Shown one piece after another: positions 1 to 8,569 of a stretch of DNA of 64,000 bases. The notes below the pieces were generated by a model. That model saw only the letters and a list, made by a program, of their open reading frames with translations. It was not told the origin of the DNA and searched no databases. Origin of the DNA: Modestobacter lapidis (lineage in GTDB: Bacteria > Actinomycetota > Actinomycetes > Mycobacteriales > Geodermatophilaceae); assembly GCA_019779905.1 (NCBI GenBank), contig JABAKE010000018.1, forward strand, positions 25,887 through 89,886. Reading direction: 5' to 3'. Position 1 is the stretch's first letter, and every line of letters starts with the position of its first letter. The translations under genes were made by a program, and so were the position numbers.

Positions 1-319
1 CCTGCTTGGCCGCCGGCGCGGTGGAGGGCACGAAGACCTCCGCCCGGTGCCCGAGCGCCGAGGCGGCGTAGGCCACCGCGGCGCCGTGGTTGCCGCCGGA
101 CGCCGCGATCACCCCGGCGGCCGGCACCTCCGCCGCGAGCAGGGCGTTGAAGGCGCCGCGCACCTTGAAGGACCCGGAGTGCTGCATCGTCTCGAGCTTG
201 AGGGCGACGTCGTGCGGCAGGCCGACCCGGTCGCCGTCCAGGACGGCGACGGGGGTGCGCCGGGCGACGGGGGCGATCCGGACGGCGGCCCGCCGCACGT
301 CCGCGCGGAGCACGGTCAC
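1..319 (-). CDS. PLP-dependent threonine/serine dehydratase family, N-terminal part (runs off window)
   Basis: The first 106 codons are visible; the rest lies outside the window. The frame holds the fold-type II PLP signature SGSFKVRGAFN with the Schiff-base lysine at about residue 52, and the SGGNHGAA phosphate/substrate loop at about residues 74-81, as in threonine ammonia-lyases and serine/threonine dehydratases. The start is GTG at 319, which overlaps the TGA of the upstream GST gene by four bases (GTGA), so the two are probably translationally coupled. Whether it is biosynthetic, catabolic or a racemase cannot be told from this part. Confidence 0.85.
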   Translation of the reverse strand, partial: MTVLRADVRRAAVRIAPVARRTPVAVLDGDRVGLPHDVALKLETMQHSGSFKVRGAFNALLAAEVPAAGVIAASGGNHGAAVAYAASALGHRAEVFVPSTAPAAKQ

Positions 320-1353
320 CGGCCGGTCCCGCCGGCGCCGTGGCCTGCCGGCACCTCCTCCCCGGGGGCGACCGGCCCGGGCGGGGTGCCGTCGCCGAAC
401 GGGGAGCCGCCCAGCTCCTCGCGGCCGTGCGCGGTGAGCCAGTTCGACGTGTCCGGCCCCAGCGGGACGATCTGCGTCGGGTTGATGTCGGCGTGCACGA
501 CGTAGTAGTGCTGCTTGATCGACGGGAAGTCGGTGGTGTCGCCGAAGCCGGGGGTCTGGAAGAGGTCGCGCGCGTAGGCCCACAGCACCGGCATCTCGCT
601 GAGCTTCTGGCGGTTGCACTTGAAGTGGCCGTGGTACACGGCGTCGAAGCGGGCGAGCGTGGTGAACAGCCGGACGTCGGCCTCGGTGATCGACCCACCC
701 ATCAGGTACCGGCGGCCGCGAAGCCGGTCGGAGAGCTGGTCGAGGGCGGTGAACAGCCGCTCGTAGGCCGTGTCGTAGGACCGTTGCGAGCCGGCGAAGC
801 CGCACCGGTACACGCCGTTGTTGACCTCGGTGAAGACGTGCTCGATGACCTCGCTCATCTCGTCGCGCAGCGCCTCGGGCCACAGGTCGGGAGCGCCCTC
901 GCGGTGGTGCGCCGTCCACTCGGTGGAGAGGTCCAGCGTGATCTGCTTGAAGTCGTTGGTCACGACGGCCCCGCTGGGGACGTCGACCATCGCCGGCACG
1001 GTGATGCCGCGGCTGTACGCGGGGTCGCGGGCCAGGAACGCCTCCTGCAGCCGCTCGTAGCCCAGCACCGGGTCGCGGCCGCCGGGGTCCTCGTCGAAGG
1101 TCCAGCTGCGCTCGTCGTGGGTCGGACCGCAGATGCCCATCGAGATCACCGGTTCCAGGCCCAGCAGCCGGCGGACGATCACGGCACGGTTGGCCCACGG
1201 GCACGCCCGGGCCACGACCAGCCGGTACCGGCCGGCCTCGACCGGCCAGCCGCCGGCCCCGTCGGCGGTGATCCGGTCGGTGATGTAGTTCTGGTCGCGC
1301 TGGTAGTCCTGGCCGGGGGCGACGTAGCCGGAGCCGCTGGTGTCGTTGCTCAC
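316..1353 (-). CDS. Xi-class glutathione S-transferase / thiol-hydroquinone reductase-like
   Basis: 345 residues. The CPWA motif (catalytic Cys about residue 51, in ARACPWANRAV) followed by an alpha-helical C-terminal half is diagnostic of the YqjG/ECM4 (xi) class, which reductively removes thiol groups from hydroquinone conjugates. Actinobacteria mostly use mycothiol rather than glutathione, so the natural co-thiol is an open inference. Start GTG 1353 has GGGGAGG about 9 nt upstream; the open frame continues much further upstream but without family similarity. Lies between a small unknown gene and the coupled dehydratase on the same strand. Confidence 0.85.
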   Translation of the reverse strand: MSNDTSGSGYVAPGQDYQRDQNYITDRITADGAGGWPVEAGRYRLVVARACPWANRAVIVRRLLGLEPVISMGICGPTHDERSWTFDEDPGGRDPVLGYERLQEAFLARDPAYSRGITVPAMVDVPSGAVVTNDFKQITLDLSTEWTAHHREGAPDLWPEALRDEMSEVIEHVFTEVNNGVYRCGFAGSQRSYDTAYERLFTALDQLSDRLRGRRYLMGGSITEADVRLFTTLARFDAVYHGHFKCNRQKLSEMPVLWAYARDLFQTPGFGDTTDFPSIKQHYYVVHADINPTQIVPLGPDTSNWLTAHGREELGGSPFGDGTPPGPVAPGEEVPAGHGAGGTGR

Positions 1354-1403
1354 CCGGCCAGCCTCCCCGACCCGGCGTCGGGGCGCACTCGCGGGGGGAG
1401 TGG

Positions 1404-1805
1404 TCAGCCGGCCTCGGCGAGCTCCTCGGGCACGGGCAGGCCGAGCAGGTCCAGCAGCCGGACGACGGTGTCCTCGACGACGTCGTCGTCGGGCTTGCCG
1501 CTGCCGTCCTCGGCGACCAGCGGGCGCAGCTCGTCGGGCTGCGGGGCGCGGCCCAGCGTCTGCGCCGCCCAGCCGAGGAAGGCATCGACCTCCGCCGGCA
1601 CGTCGACGGGCTGGCTGGCGTCGGGGTCGGCGAAGAAGTCGCGCGGCTGGGCGCCGAGGTAGAAGCGGCCGAGCCCGGGCGGGGCCGGCCGGTAGTCGAT
1701 GGTGGCGATGTCGCTGTCGTGCACGTCGACCACCAGCTCGGGGCCGGTGCCGCTGCGCTGCTGCCACTGTCCGTCGCGGAAGATGAAGGTGCCGAAGTAG
1801 CCCAC
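1404..1805 (-). CDS. Hypothetical protein, 133 aa
   Basis: I do not recognise the family. The predicted protein begins MGYFGTFIFRDGQWQQ and is acidic, with a C-terminal helical segment (VVRLLDLLGLPVPEELAEAG). No signal peptide or membrane segment is apparent, so it is probably cytoplasmic. GTG 1805 is chosen because GGGGAGG lies about 9 nt upstream; an ATG eight codons earlier (1829) has no ribosome site. Same strand as the GST gene, about 50 nt upstream of it. Confidence 0.65.
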   Translation of the reverse strand: MGYFGTFIFRDGQWQQRSGTGPELVVDVHDSDIATIDYRPAPPGLGRFYLGAQPRDFFADPDASQPVDVPAEVDAFLGWAAQTLGRAPQPDELRPLVAEDGSGKPDDDVVEDTVVRLLDLLGLPVPEELAEAG

Positions 1806-1856
1806 CCGCCCAGCCTCCCCTGCGAACAACCGTCCGGGGGACAGGCGCGCGCGTGG

Positions 1857-2477
1857 TCAGACCATCTCGGGCACCCGCAGGTGGGCGACGACGAGGTCGA
1901 ACTCGGCGACCTCGAGCACCCGCACCCCGGTCATCTGCGTGTACTCCTCGCGCATGGCCGCGATCTGCCCGGTCGAGCGGTCCATGGTGGATCGCCCGGC
2001 GTAGCAGACCGCCGTCGCGCTGCGTCCGGTGTGCCGGTCGACGAACTGGCTGACGCTGCAGAAGCCGGGGACGTCCTCGAGCTCGGGGACCATGCTGTAG
2101 GTGTAGACGTCCAGGTCGCGGTCGAGCTGCTCGGGCCGGCTCTGCCCCACGGTGAGCCGCACGCAAGCGCCGTCGCCGGCCGGCCGCACCCGGTGCAGCC
2201 GGGCGATCTCCCATTCAGCGATCTCGGGCTCGCCGCCGAGCACCCGGGCGGCATCGGTGCGCAGCGCGCCGGCGCTCTCGCCGTGGCGCCGCATCGCCTC
2301 CTCGCGGTCCCAGGCGGTGGTGACGATGCACCGGCCGGACCCGCGGTCGGCCAGCATGGACAGCCCGATGCAGCCCTCCAGGTCCTGCAGCGTGGGCCAG
2401 GCGTGGTCGCGGACGCGGGTGATGCCGTCGGCCACGGCGTGCGGGGCGCCCCGGACGGTGGTGCTCCTGGCGTGCAT
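1857..2477 (-). CDS. ABM-like dimeric alpha/beta-barrel protein (paralogue 1)
   Basis: 206 residues. Two roughly 100-residue halves each look like a ferredoxin-like ABM/dimeric alpha-beta-barrel domain: first half with [11 protein letters not shown] and [13 protein letters not shown], second half with [16 protein letters not shown]. Such folds occur in small monooxygenases and heme-degrading proteins, but no catalytic assignment is possible. It has a clear full-length paralogue at 7706-8329 with the same architecture and the same ending (VAHLRVPEM). ATG 2477 follows GGGGAGGAGCGCGC, a strong ribosome site. Confidence 0.75.
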   Translation of the reverse strand: MHARSTTVRGAPHAVADGITRVRDHAWPTLQDLEGCIGLSMLADRGSGRCIVTTAWDREEAMRRHGESAGALRTDAARVLGGEPEIAEWEIARLHRVRPAGDGACVRLTVGQSRPEQLDRDLDVYTYSMVPELEDVPGFCSVSQFVDRHTGRSATAVCYAGRSTMDRSTGQIAAMREEYTQMTGVRVLEVAEFDLVVAHLRVPEMV

Positions 2478-2580
2478 GCGCGCTCCTCCCCGGCAGGGCG
2501 ACGCCCCGGCAGCGCCGCCGCGTCGGACCACTGTGCGCGTCGGGCCGGCCGGCAGCAACCCCTCGGGCCGGTGCCGCGGG

Positions 2581-3438
2581 TCAGCCGCGCTCGGCGGGCT
2601 CGGCCTGCTCCGCGGCCTCGTTCTCGCCGGGGTCGTCCTTGAGGAAGAGGTACCAGTAGGAGGTCGAGACGAAGACGACGGCGCCGACGAGGTTGCCGGC
2701 ACCGGCGAGCAGCCAGTTCAGGAGTGTGTCGCCCCAGCCGAGATCCGGGACGCCGGCGAAGATCGCGGCCGGCAGGAAGAACATGTTGGCGACGACGTGG
2801 TCGAACCCCATCGCCACGAACGCCATGATCGGGAAGAAGATCGCCAGGACCTTCCCCGACACGGTGGTGGCGGCCAGCGACATCCAGACCGCGAGGCAGA
2901 CCAGCCAGTTGCAGCCGACGCCGCGCAGGAACGTCTCCCAGGCGGTGTGCCCGGTCGCCTTGCCCTGGGCGATCTCGGTGAGCCGCTCGTAGGCCAGGCC
3001 CGCGCCGCTGTCGGCGGCGGACCCGGCGTCGCCGATGACGCCGGTCTGCACGGCGAGGAAGAACGCGACGACGAGTGCCCCGACCAGGTTGCCCAGCAGA
3101 ACCAGGGTGAGGTTCTTGACCACGTCGCCGCCGGAGATCTTGCCGCGCATGGCGCTGAGCGGGACCAGCATCATGTTCCCCGTCGCAAGGTCGGAGCCCG
3201 CGATGAGGACGAGTACCAGCCCGAGGGTGAAGGCCGCGCCGGTGAAGAGCGTCGGCAGGGTGCCCCAGGTCCCCGGGTCCAGCCCGGCCGAGACGATGAT
3301 GGCGACCAGCGCCCCGAACCCGATGTAGGCGCCGGCGAGGAACGCGCTGACCAGCACTCGGTCCCAGGTGCGGGTGGTCTTCTTGGCCCCGGTCGCGGCG
3401 GCGGCCTGGGCCATGTCCTTCGGTTCGCGAGCGGTCAT
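2581..3438 (-). CDS. Formate/nitrite transporter family channel (FocA/NirC-like)
   Basis: 285 residues with about six hydrophobic helices and FNT-family features: the [11 protein letters not shown] loop, [11 protein letters not shown], the [11 protein letters not shown] segment and [19 protein letters not shown] proteins are pentameric inner-membrane channels for small monovalent anions such as formate, nitrite or hydrosulfide; substrate is not readable here. The N-terminus (first 20 residues) and acidic C-terminus are cytoplasmic tails. Start ATG 3438. Divergent from the sarcosine oxidase gene; the 147-nt gap should hold both promoters. Confidence 0.9.
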   Translation of the reverse strand: MTAREPKDMAQAAAATGAKKTTRTWDRVLVSAFLAGAYIGFGALVAIIVSAGLDPGTWGTLPTLFTGAAFTLGLVLVLIAGSDLATGNMMLVPLSAMRGKISGGDVVKNLTLVLLGNLVGALVVAFFLAVQTGVIGDAGSAADSGAGLAYERLTEIAQGKATGHTAWETFLRGVGCNWLVCLAVWMSLAATTVSGKVLAIFFPIMAFVAMGFDHVVANMFFLPAAIFAGVPDLGWGDTLLNWLLAGAGNLVGAVVFVSTSYWYLFLKDDPGENEAAEQAEPAERG

Positions 3439-3585
3439 GGGGGCTCCCGGTGCGTCACGGTGGGGGATGCGGGCAGTCTGCTCTCGACACGGTGGTGCCC
3501 GCAGCTCAGGACGGCGACCCGACCGTGGCTGGACGGCGGTCGACGGCACCGCATCGGCACCGCATCGGCGACGAGGAGGACCGGC

Positions 3586-4734
3586 ATGGCGGACTACGAC
3601 GTGATCGTGGTGGGGCTGGGCGGGATGGGCAGCGCGGCGGCGGCGCACCTGGCCGCCCGGGGGCAGCGGGTGCTCGGGCTGGAGCGCTACGGGCCGGCGC
3701 ACGACCGGGGCTCGAGCCACGGGGGGTCGCGGATCATCCGGCAGTCCTACTTCGAGGACCCGGCGTACGTGCCGCTGCTGCTGCGCTCGTACGAGCTGTG
3801 GGAGCAGCTGCGCGTCGACTCGGGGGAGGACGTCATCCAGCTGACCGGGGGCCTGTACTTCGGGCCGCCGGACAGCGGCCTGGTGACCGGCAGCCTGCGG
3901 GCGGCGCGGGAGTGGGACCTGCCGCACGAGCTGCTGGACGCCGGGGAGGTGCACCGCCGTTTCCCGACGCTCACGGCGGGGCCGGACGAGGTGGGGCTGT
4001 ACGAGGCGGCGGCCGGGTTCGTCCGCCCCGAGGTAACGGTGGCCGCGCACCTGGGCCTGGCCGAGGCGCGGGGAGCCGAGCTGCACTTCGACGAGCCGGT
4101 GCTCACGTGGATGGCGACGCCGGGCGGTGGGGTGTCGGTGACGACCGCGACCGGCTCGTACTCCGCCGGCCGGCTGGTGATTTGCCCGGGGGCGTGGGCG
4201 CCGGAGCTGCTGGCGCAGCTGGGGCTGCCGCTGACGGTGGAACGGCAGGTCATGTACTGGTTCCAGCCACTGCGCGGGGTGCTGCCCTACCTGCCGGCGC
4301 GGCAGCCGGTGTACATCCACGAGGACGCCACGGGAACCCAGCTCTACGGCTTCCCGGCGATCGACGGCCCCGAGGGCGGGGCGAAGGTGGCGTTCTTCCG
4401 CCGCGGGACCCCGTGCACCCCCGAGACGCTCGACCGGGAGGTGCACCCGCCCGAGGTCACCGTGATGGCCGAGCACCTCGCCGACGTGCTGCCCACGCTG
4501 CCGGGCCGCTTCCTGTCGGCGGCGGCGTGCATGTACACGACCACGCCCGACCAGCACTTCGTGATCGCGCCGCACCCGCAGGCCGACCAGGTGATCGTGG
4601 CGTGCGGATTCTCCGGGCACGGCTTCAAGTTCGTCCCGGTGGTGGGGGAGATCCTGGCCGACCTGGCCACCACCGGCACGACGGCGCACCCGATCGGGCT
4701 GTTCGACCCGAACCGGCCGGCACTCGGCCGCTGA
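3586..4734 (+). CDS. Monomeric sarcosine oxidase / N-methyl amino acid oxidase
   Basis: 382 residues, the normal size for monomeric sarcosine oxidase (MSOX) and N-methyltryptophan oxidase. The N-terminal Rossmann motif is [15 protein letters not shown], followed by the [14 protein letters not shown] segment. The residue that binds FAD covalently in the family corresponds to Cys315 ([13 protein letters not shown]), and GFSGHGFKF is the typical C-terminal flavin motif. Known chemistry is oxidative demethylation of sarcosine to glycine, formaldehyde and H2O2. ATG 3586 follows GAGGAGGACCGGC. Functionally it would complete the betaine pathway at 13.4-16.9 kb. It converges on the kinase gene with a 30-nt gap. 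Confidence 0.87.
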   Translation: MADYDVIVVGLGGMGSAAAAHLAARGQRVLGLERYGPAHDRGSSHGGSRIIRQSYFEDPAYVPLLLRSYELWEQLRVDSGEDVIQLTGGLYFGPPDSGLVTGSLRAAREWDLPHELLDAGEVHRRFPTLTAGPDEVGLYEAAAGFVRPEVTVAAHLGLAEARGAELHFDEPVLTWMATPGGGVSVTTATGSYSAGRLVICPGAWAPELLAQLGLPLTVERQVMYWFQPLRGVLPYLPARQPVYIHEDATGTQLYGFPAIDGPEGGAKVAFFRRGTPCTPETLDREVHPPEVTVMAEHLADVLPTLPGRFLSAAACMYTTTPDQHFVIAPHPQADQVIVACGFSGHGFKFVPVVGEILADLATTGTTAHPIGLFDPNRPALGR

Positions 4735-4764
4735 CCGACGCATCGGGGACGGCGGACGGGCGGG

Positions 4765-6351
4765 TCAGTCGCTGCCGCGCCCGTTCCCGTTGCCGTTGCC
4801 CCGGCCGTTGCCGTTCCCGTTGCCCCGGTCGTTCCCGTTGTCGCCGTCCTCCTCGTCGGACCAGTCGCGGTTCTCCCACCAGTCCCCGTCGTCCCGGTTC
4901 CTGTCCCCGTCGTCCTGATCGGGCTCCTCGGTGACGACGACGGTCTCCGTGGCGGGCGCCGGCGCCGGCGCCGGGGGCGGGGCGGGCTCGGGTGCCGGCG
5001 GCGGCGCGACCGCGTGCGTGACGGTGACCGGGCTGCCCGGGGTCAGCTCGCCGACCGGGTCGACCGCGATCACCGAGCCGTCGGCCACATCGGCGGTGGT
5101 CAGCGGGCGGAGCGTGACCACGAGCCCGAACAGCGCGAGCTCGGCCTCCACCTCGGCGACCGGCCGGCCGACGTAGTCGGCCGAGGCGACCAGCAGCCGC
5201 GGCGTCGTGGTCGTGGGCGCCGCGGTGGTCGTCGTCGCCGGGGCCGTGCCGGCCGCCTCGGAGGAGTCGGCGGCGCCGAAGGTCCGGGCGATGCCGAACG
5301 TGATCGCGGCGACCGCGAGCAGCGCGATCAGCGGTACGAGCAGCCGGCGGCGGCGCGCCGGCGGGGCGTCGCCGGGCTCGTCGCCGAGGAACTGCGCGGG
5401 CAGGACCTGGGTGTCGAACAACTGGGTGGGTGGCTGGGCCGTGGCCCCGGCGGCGGTGGCGCCCGGGTGGGCGGCTGCCGGGCCGGTGGACGGAGGGACG
5501 AGGGCGCGTCCGGCCCGGGTGTCCTCGACCGCGGCGCGGAAGGCGGCGCCGTCGGGGAATCGCTGGGCCGGGTCCTTGGCCAGGGCCCGATCGACCAGCT
5601 GCCGCACGCGCTCGGGGACGTCGTCGGGCAACGGCTGGGGGGTCTCGTGGATCTGCTTGAGCGCGATCTGCACCGAGCTCTCGCCGGTGAACGCGCGGCG
5701 GCCGGTCAGGCACTCGTAGGCGACGACGCCGAGGGAGTAGACGTCGCTGGCGGCCGTGGCCCGGATGCCCCGGGCCTGCTCGGGGGAGAGGTACTGCGCC
5801 GTCCCGATGACCTGGCCGACCTGGGTGAGCGGCACGCTGGACGCCGACGAGGCGGCGCCGAAGTCGGTGATCTTGACCTCGCCGGCCCGGGCCATCAGCA
5901 GGTTCCCCGGCTTGATGTCGCGGTGCACGATGCCGAGGGCGTGCGCGGCGGCGAGCCCGGCGGCGGCCTGCTCGAGCACGTCGAGCGTGCGGCCGGGGCT
6001 GAGCCGCTGCTCCCCGGCGAGCAACGTGGACAGTGGCTCGCCGTCCACCAGCTCCATCACCAGGTAGGCGAGGTGCTCGTCGGCGTCGGACCCGGGCGGG
6101 CCGGGGAGGACCTCGCCGTAGTCGAACAGCGTCGCGACGTTCGGGTGGTGCAGGCGTGCGGTGTGCTGCGCCTCGGCGCGGAAGCGCGCCAGGAAGTCGG
6201 CGTTGCCGGTGTACTCGCTGCGCAGCACCTTGACGGCGACGTCGCGGTCCAGCCGGGTGTCGCGCGCCCGCCAGACCTGGCCCATGCCGCCGGTGGCGAT
6301 CAGGGACACCAGTTCGTAGCGGTCACCGAAGGTGCGGCCCCTCGGCGTCAC
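4765..6351 (-). CDS. PASTA-domain serine/threonine protein kinase
   Basis: 528 residues. Hanks-type kinase domain with ATP lysine K41 (VAVK), catalytic loop HRDIKPGN at 143-150, DFG at 163-165 and YLSPEQARG in the APE position. A proline-rich linker is followed by one transmembrane helix (LLVPLIALLAVAAITFGIA), one PASTA repeat and an unusual Asn/Gly/Asp/Arg-rich tail. PASTA domains bind peptidoglycan or lipid II outside the cell, so a role in growth or wall signalling is likely. GTG 6351 is chosen for its GGGGGA site 6 nt upstream; an in-frame ATG at 6411 is possible. Confidence 0.88.
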   Translation of the reverse strand: MTPRGRTFGDRYELVSLIATGGMGQVWRARDTRLDRDVAVKVLRSEYTGNADFLARFRAEAQHTARLHHPNVATLFDYGEVLPGPPGSDADEHLAYLVMELVDGEPLSTLLAGEQRLSPGRTLDVLEQAAAGLAAAHALGIVHRDIKPGNLLMARAGEVKITDFGAASSASSVPLTQVGQVIGTAQYLSPEQARGIRATAASDVYSLGVVAYECLTGRRAFTGESSVQIALKQIHETPQPLPDDVPERVRQLVDRALAKDPAQRFPDGAAFRAAVEDTRAGRALVPPSTGPAAAHPGATAAGATAQPPTQLFDTQVLPAQFLGDEPGDAPPARRRRLLVPLIALLAVAAITFGIARTFGAADSSEAAGTAPATTTTAAPTTTTPRLLVASADYVGRPVAEVEAELALFGLVVTLRPLTTADVADGSVIAVDPVGELTPGSPVTVTHAVAPPPAPEPAPPPAPAPAPATETVVVTEEPDQDDGDRNRDDGDWWENRDWSDEEDGDNGNDRGNGNGNGRGNGNGNGRGSD

Positions 6352-6463
6352 GACATCCCCCTGACCTTCCGTCGGCGACCTCGCCGACCCGTTCCCCCAC
6401 CATCCCATCAAGCGGACGGCGGTGCGGCCGGGGTGTCCTCCGGGCAGGGGTGGCCCGATCGGG

Positions 6464-6988
6464 TCAGGCAGCGACCTGGACGGGGATCTCGGCGGTGGCG
6501 GCCTCGGCGAACAGCACGCGCACCTGCAGCCCGTCCTCGTCCGGGGTGTCGATCAGCTCGGTGCGCGACTCGGCGGCGGGCAGTTCGACGGCGGGCAGTT
6601 CGACGGCGGGCAGTTCGACGGCGGGCAGTTCGACGGCGGTCTGGGCGTCGGCGGACACCTCGGCCGGGGCGTCGGCGGCCGCGGCCGGCATCGGCATCGG
6701 CAGCATCGCCGGCTCCTCGGCCAGCACGAACGGCTCGGCAGCGACGGCCGGCTCGGCCGTGCCGGCCGGCTCGGTCGTGCCGGCCGGCTCGGTCGTGCCG
6801 GCCGGCTCGGTCGTCAGCAGGGCCATCACCGGCGGGGCGGGCACGGACGGCGCCGGCGGCGCCTCCCATAGCCGGGCCAGGAAGGCGAGGTGGGCCATGC
6901 CCTCCTCGTAGGTCTGCGCGATGGCGGTGAGGCACTCGGCCGCCCGGTCCTGGACCGAGACGTCCCCGTCGACTCCGAGAATGGTCAC
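6464..6988 (-). CDS. Hypothetical protein with two blocks of in-frame tandem repeats
   Basis: 174 residues, family not recognised. The N-terminal 50 residues look folded and helical (VQDRAAECLTAIAQTYEEG); the rest is low-complexity Ala/Pro/Glu. Two DNA tandem repeats are translated in frame: an 18-bp unit giving TEPAGT three times and a 15-bp unit giving VELPA four times. It has no membrane segment, so it is perhaps a flexible cytoplasmic or regulatory protein. GTG 6988 is the first start in the well-behaved part of the frame; its ribosome site is weak, so the N-terminus is uncertain. Confidence 0.6.
   Translation of the reverse strand: MTILGVDGDVSVQDRAAECLTAIAQTYEEGMAHLAFLARLWEAPPAPSVPAPPVMALLTTEPAGTTEPAGTTEPAGTAEPAVAAEPFVLAEEPAMLPMPMPAAAADAPAEVSADAQTAVELPAVELPAVELPAVELPAAESRTELIDTPDEDGLQVRVLFAEAATAEIPVQVAA
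6575..6634 (-). repeat. 15-bp tandem repeat, four copies
   Basis: The unit GGCGGGCAGTTCGAC (plus strand) occurs four times head to tail without change and encodes VELPA in the minus-strand gene. Perfect identity suggests recent expansion or strand-slippage variability. Confidence 0.9.
6743..6814 (-). repeat. 18-bp tandem repeat, three perfect plus one degenerate copy
   Basis: The unit GCCGGCCGGCTCGGTCGT is repeated perfectly at 6761-6814, preceded by a diverged copy at 6743-6760. It encodes TEPAGT repeats in the minus-strand hypothetical gene. Second length-variable block in the same protein. Confidence 0.88.
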
Positions 6989-7151
6989 GGCCCACTCATC
7001 GGCAGGTCGTCGCGAGCACGTGACCACGTGCGGCCGCCAATGTCGGGTCTTCTTTTCGGTGCCGCTCGGGTGCTCGGCGTGCGCGCTGCGGCCGAGGGTC
7101 ACCAGCGGTGCCGACCCGCGTCCCCCGGCGTCGCAGCCGCCGGGCGGCAGA

Positions 7152-7532
7152 TCAGGCCGGGCGGGCGCTGCGCCGTGCGGCGACGGCGCAACCCGCGGCC
7201 GCGGCGAACGCCAGGCCGCCGAGCGCGTAGGGCAGCGCGTCGCTGCCGCCGGTGCTGCCATCGCCGGCGGCCACGCTCCCGGCCGGCTGCTCGGCGACCT
7301 GGGGGGTGGTGCCCGCGGCCGCGCCGGCGAACGCGTGCTCCTCGCAGGCGGTGCCGTTGTCGTTGCCGTCGAGGCCGTTCGGGTCGCTGGGGTCGGCGAC
7401 GAGCACGGCCTGCGCCTGCGCCTGCGTCGGGAAGTCGGCGCAGTCGACGTCCGCTGCCAGCGCCGTCCCGGTCATCGGCACGGACACGGCGGCGAACACG
7501 ACGGCGACGGCGACGCTGGTGCGGAGACGCAT
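7152..7532 (-). CDS. Secreted excalibur-domain protein with sortase-like C-terminal tail (copy 1)
   Basis: 126 residues. Signal peptide (residues 1 to about 26, ending TALAA), then an excalibur calcium-binding motif with DPNGLDGNDNGTACE. After a linker comes a C-terminal region that resembles a cell-wall sorting signal: LPYALGG, a hydrophobic stretch (LAFAAAAGCAVAA) and a basic tail (RRSARPA). No canonical LPXTG is present. A close paralogue lies at 9447-9869 with a sortase gene between them, which suggests both are substrates. ATG 7532 is preceded by AAGGAG. Confidence 0.8.
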   Translation of the reverse strand: MRLRTSVAVAVVFAAVSVPMTGTALAADVDCADFPTQAQAQAVLVADPSDPNGLDGNDNGTACEEHAFAGAAAGTTPQVAEQPAGSVAAGDGSTGGSDALPYALGGLAFAAAAGCAVAARRSARPA

Positions 7533-7668
7533 GCTTGCTCCTTCGACGAACAGGTTGGTCGCGGCAAGTCAGCCAGATCAGCACTGTGCGTGACCAGGGG
7601 TCGACGGCGTGTCCCGGCTGGCGCGCCGAGCACTGTTATCGCAGCGTGATCAGCGCCCGAACGGAGCT

Positions 7669-7698
7669 CCGGCCGGCGCCGGCGGAGGCGCCGGCCGG
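7669..7698 (-). terminator. Strong hairpin downstream of the ABM paralogue 2
   Basis: A perfect 12-bp inverted repeat (CCGGCCGGCGCC / GGCGCCGGCCGG) with a 6-nt loop lies 8 nt past the stop codon of the minus-strand gene at 7706. No U-tract follows, as is common for actinobacterial terminators. Confidence 0.7.
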
Positions 7699-7705
7699 AA
7701 CCGGT

Positions 7706-8329
7706 TCAGGCCATCTCCGGCACGCGCAGGTGCGCCACGGCCACCTCGAATTCGGCGACGTCGGTGACCTGCGCACCCATGGCCGAGACGAACTGATCGC
7801 GCATCGCCGTGCCCATGGCGCGGGACTGCGCCAGGGCGTCCCGGCTCTCGTAGGTGATCGCCACCGAACCCTTCCCGGTGTTCCGGTCGGCCATCAGGCT
7901 CACGCTGCAGAAACCGGGGAGGTTCTCCAGGCGCGGCAGCAGGCCCGTCCGGAAGGCGTCGATCATCCCGTCGGCCCCGGCGGGCTCGACGGCGGTCCAG
8001 ATGACCCGGGTGCACGCGCCGTCCCCGGCCGGATGCACCCGGTGGAGGGCGGCGATCTCCCATTCCTGGACGTCGACCGCGTCGGCCCGCAGCACCTCTG
8101 CGGCCCGGCTGCGGATCTCGTGCACACTCGCGGCACTGGCCTGCAGCGCCTCGTCGGTCGCCCAGGCGGCGGTCACGATGCACCGGCCTCCGGCGCGGTC
8201 GGCCAGCATCGACATCCCGACGCAGCCGCTCATGTCCTGGAGCCGCGGCCAGACCGTGTTCCGGACGTACTCGATGCCCTCGTCGACGGAGCGCGGGTCG
8301 CCGCGCACGGTGGTGGTTCTGGCGTACAT
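7706..8329 (-). CDS. ABM-like dimeric alpha/beta-barrel protein (paralogue 2)
   Basis: 207 residues, a full-length paralogue of the protein at 1857-2477. Shared landmarks in the same order are the N-terminal ART/S-TTVRG, GC-G-SMLADR, GGRCIVT-AW, EWEIA-LHRVHPAGDGAC, LPGFCSVS and the terminal VAHLRVPEM. It is probably a tandem ABM-type barrel; activity is unknown. The two copies are about 6 kb apart on the same strand with unrelated genes between, so this is dispersed duplication. ATG 8329 is preceded by GGGAGGAG. Flanked downstream by a strong hairpin, so probably monocistronic. Confidence 0.75.
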   Translation of the reverse strand: MYARTTTVRGDPRSVDEGIEYVRNTVWPRLQDMSGCVGMSMLADRAGGRCIVTAAWATDEALQASAASVHEIRSRAAEVLRADAVDVQEWEIAALHRVHPAGDGACTRVIWTAVEPAGADGMIDAFRTGLLPRLENLPGFCSVSLMADRNTGKGSVAITYESRDALAQSRAMGTAMRDQFVSAMGAQVTDVAEFEVAVAHLRVPEMA

Positions 8330-8525
8330 GCCAGTTCTCCTCCCTGGCGGCGCCCCGGCGGCGTCGCCGCGAGGGCGACTGTCCTCGTCGGGTACGGGCC
8401 GGACGGCGCTGCTGATCGTCGTGCCCGGTGCGGCGGCGCGTTCGGACGGGGTGGAGGCGGCCGGCCACGCTGCGCCGCTCGGGTCGGCCCGGATCGTCGG
8501 TGAGCGGGGAGACGCGGGGCCACCC

Positions 8526-8556
8526 GCGGCGGGCTTCCGGTACAGAAGCCCGCTGC
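8526..8556 (-). terminator. Hairpin downstream of the sortase gene
   Basis: An inverted repeat with the core GCGGGCTTC / GAAGCCCGC and a 7-nt loop lies about 14 nt beyond the minus-strand sortase stop (8570). It separates the sortase gene from the ABM paralogue 2 promoter region. Confidence 0.7.
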
Positions 8557-8569
8557 CGGCCGACCGGGC

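Noticed and set aside
4776..4850. Short GC-rich repeats (CGTTCCCGTTGCC type) resembling an array
   Set aside because: They encode the Asn/Gly/Arg-rich tail of the kinase in frame, lack spacers and are not CRISPR.
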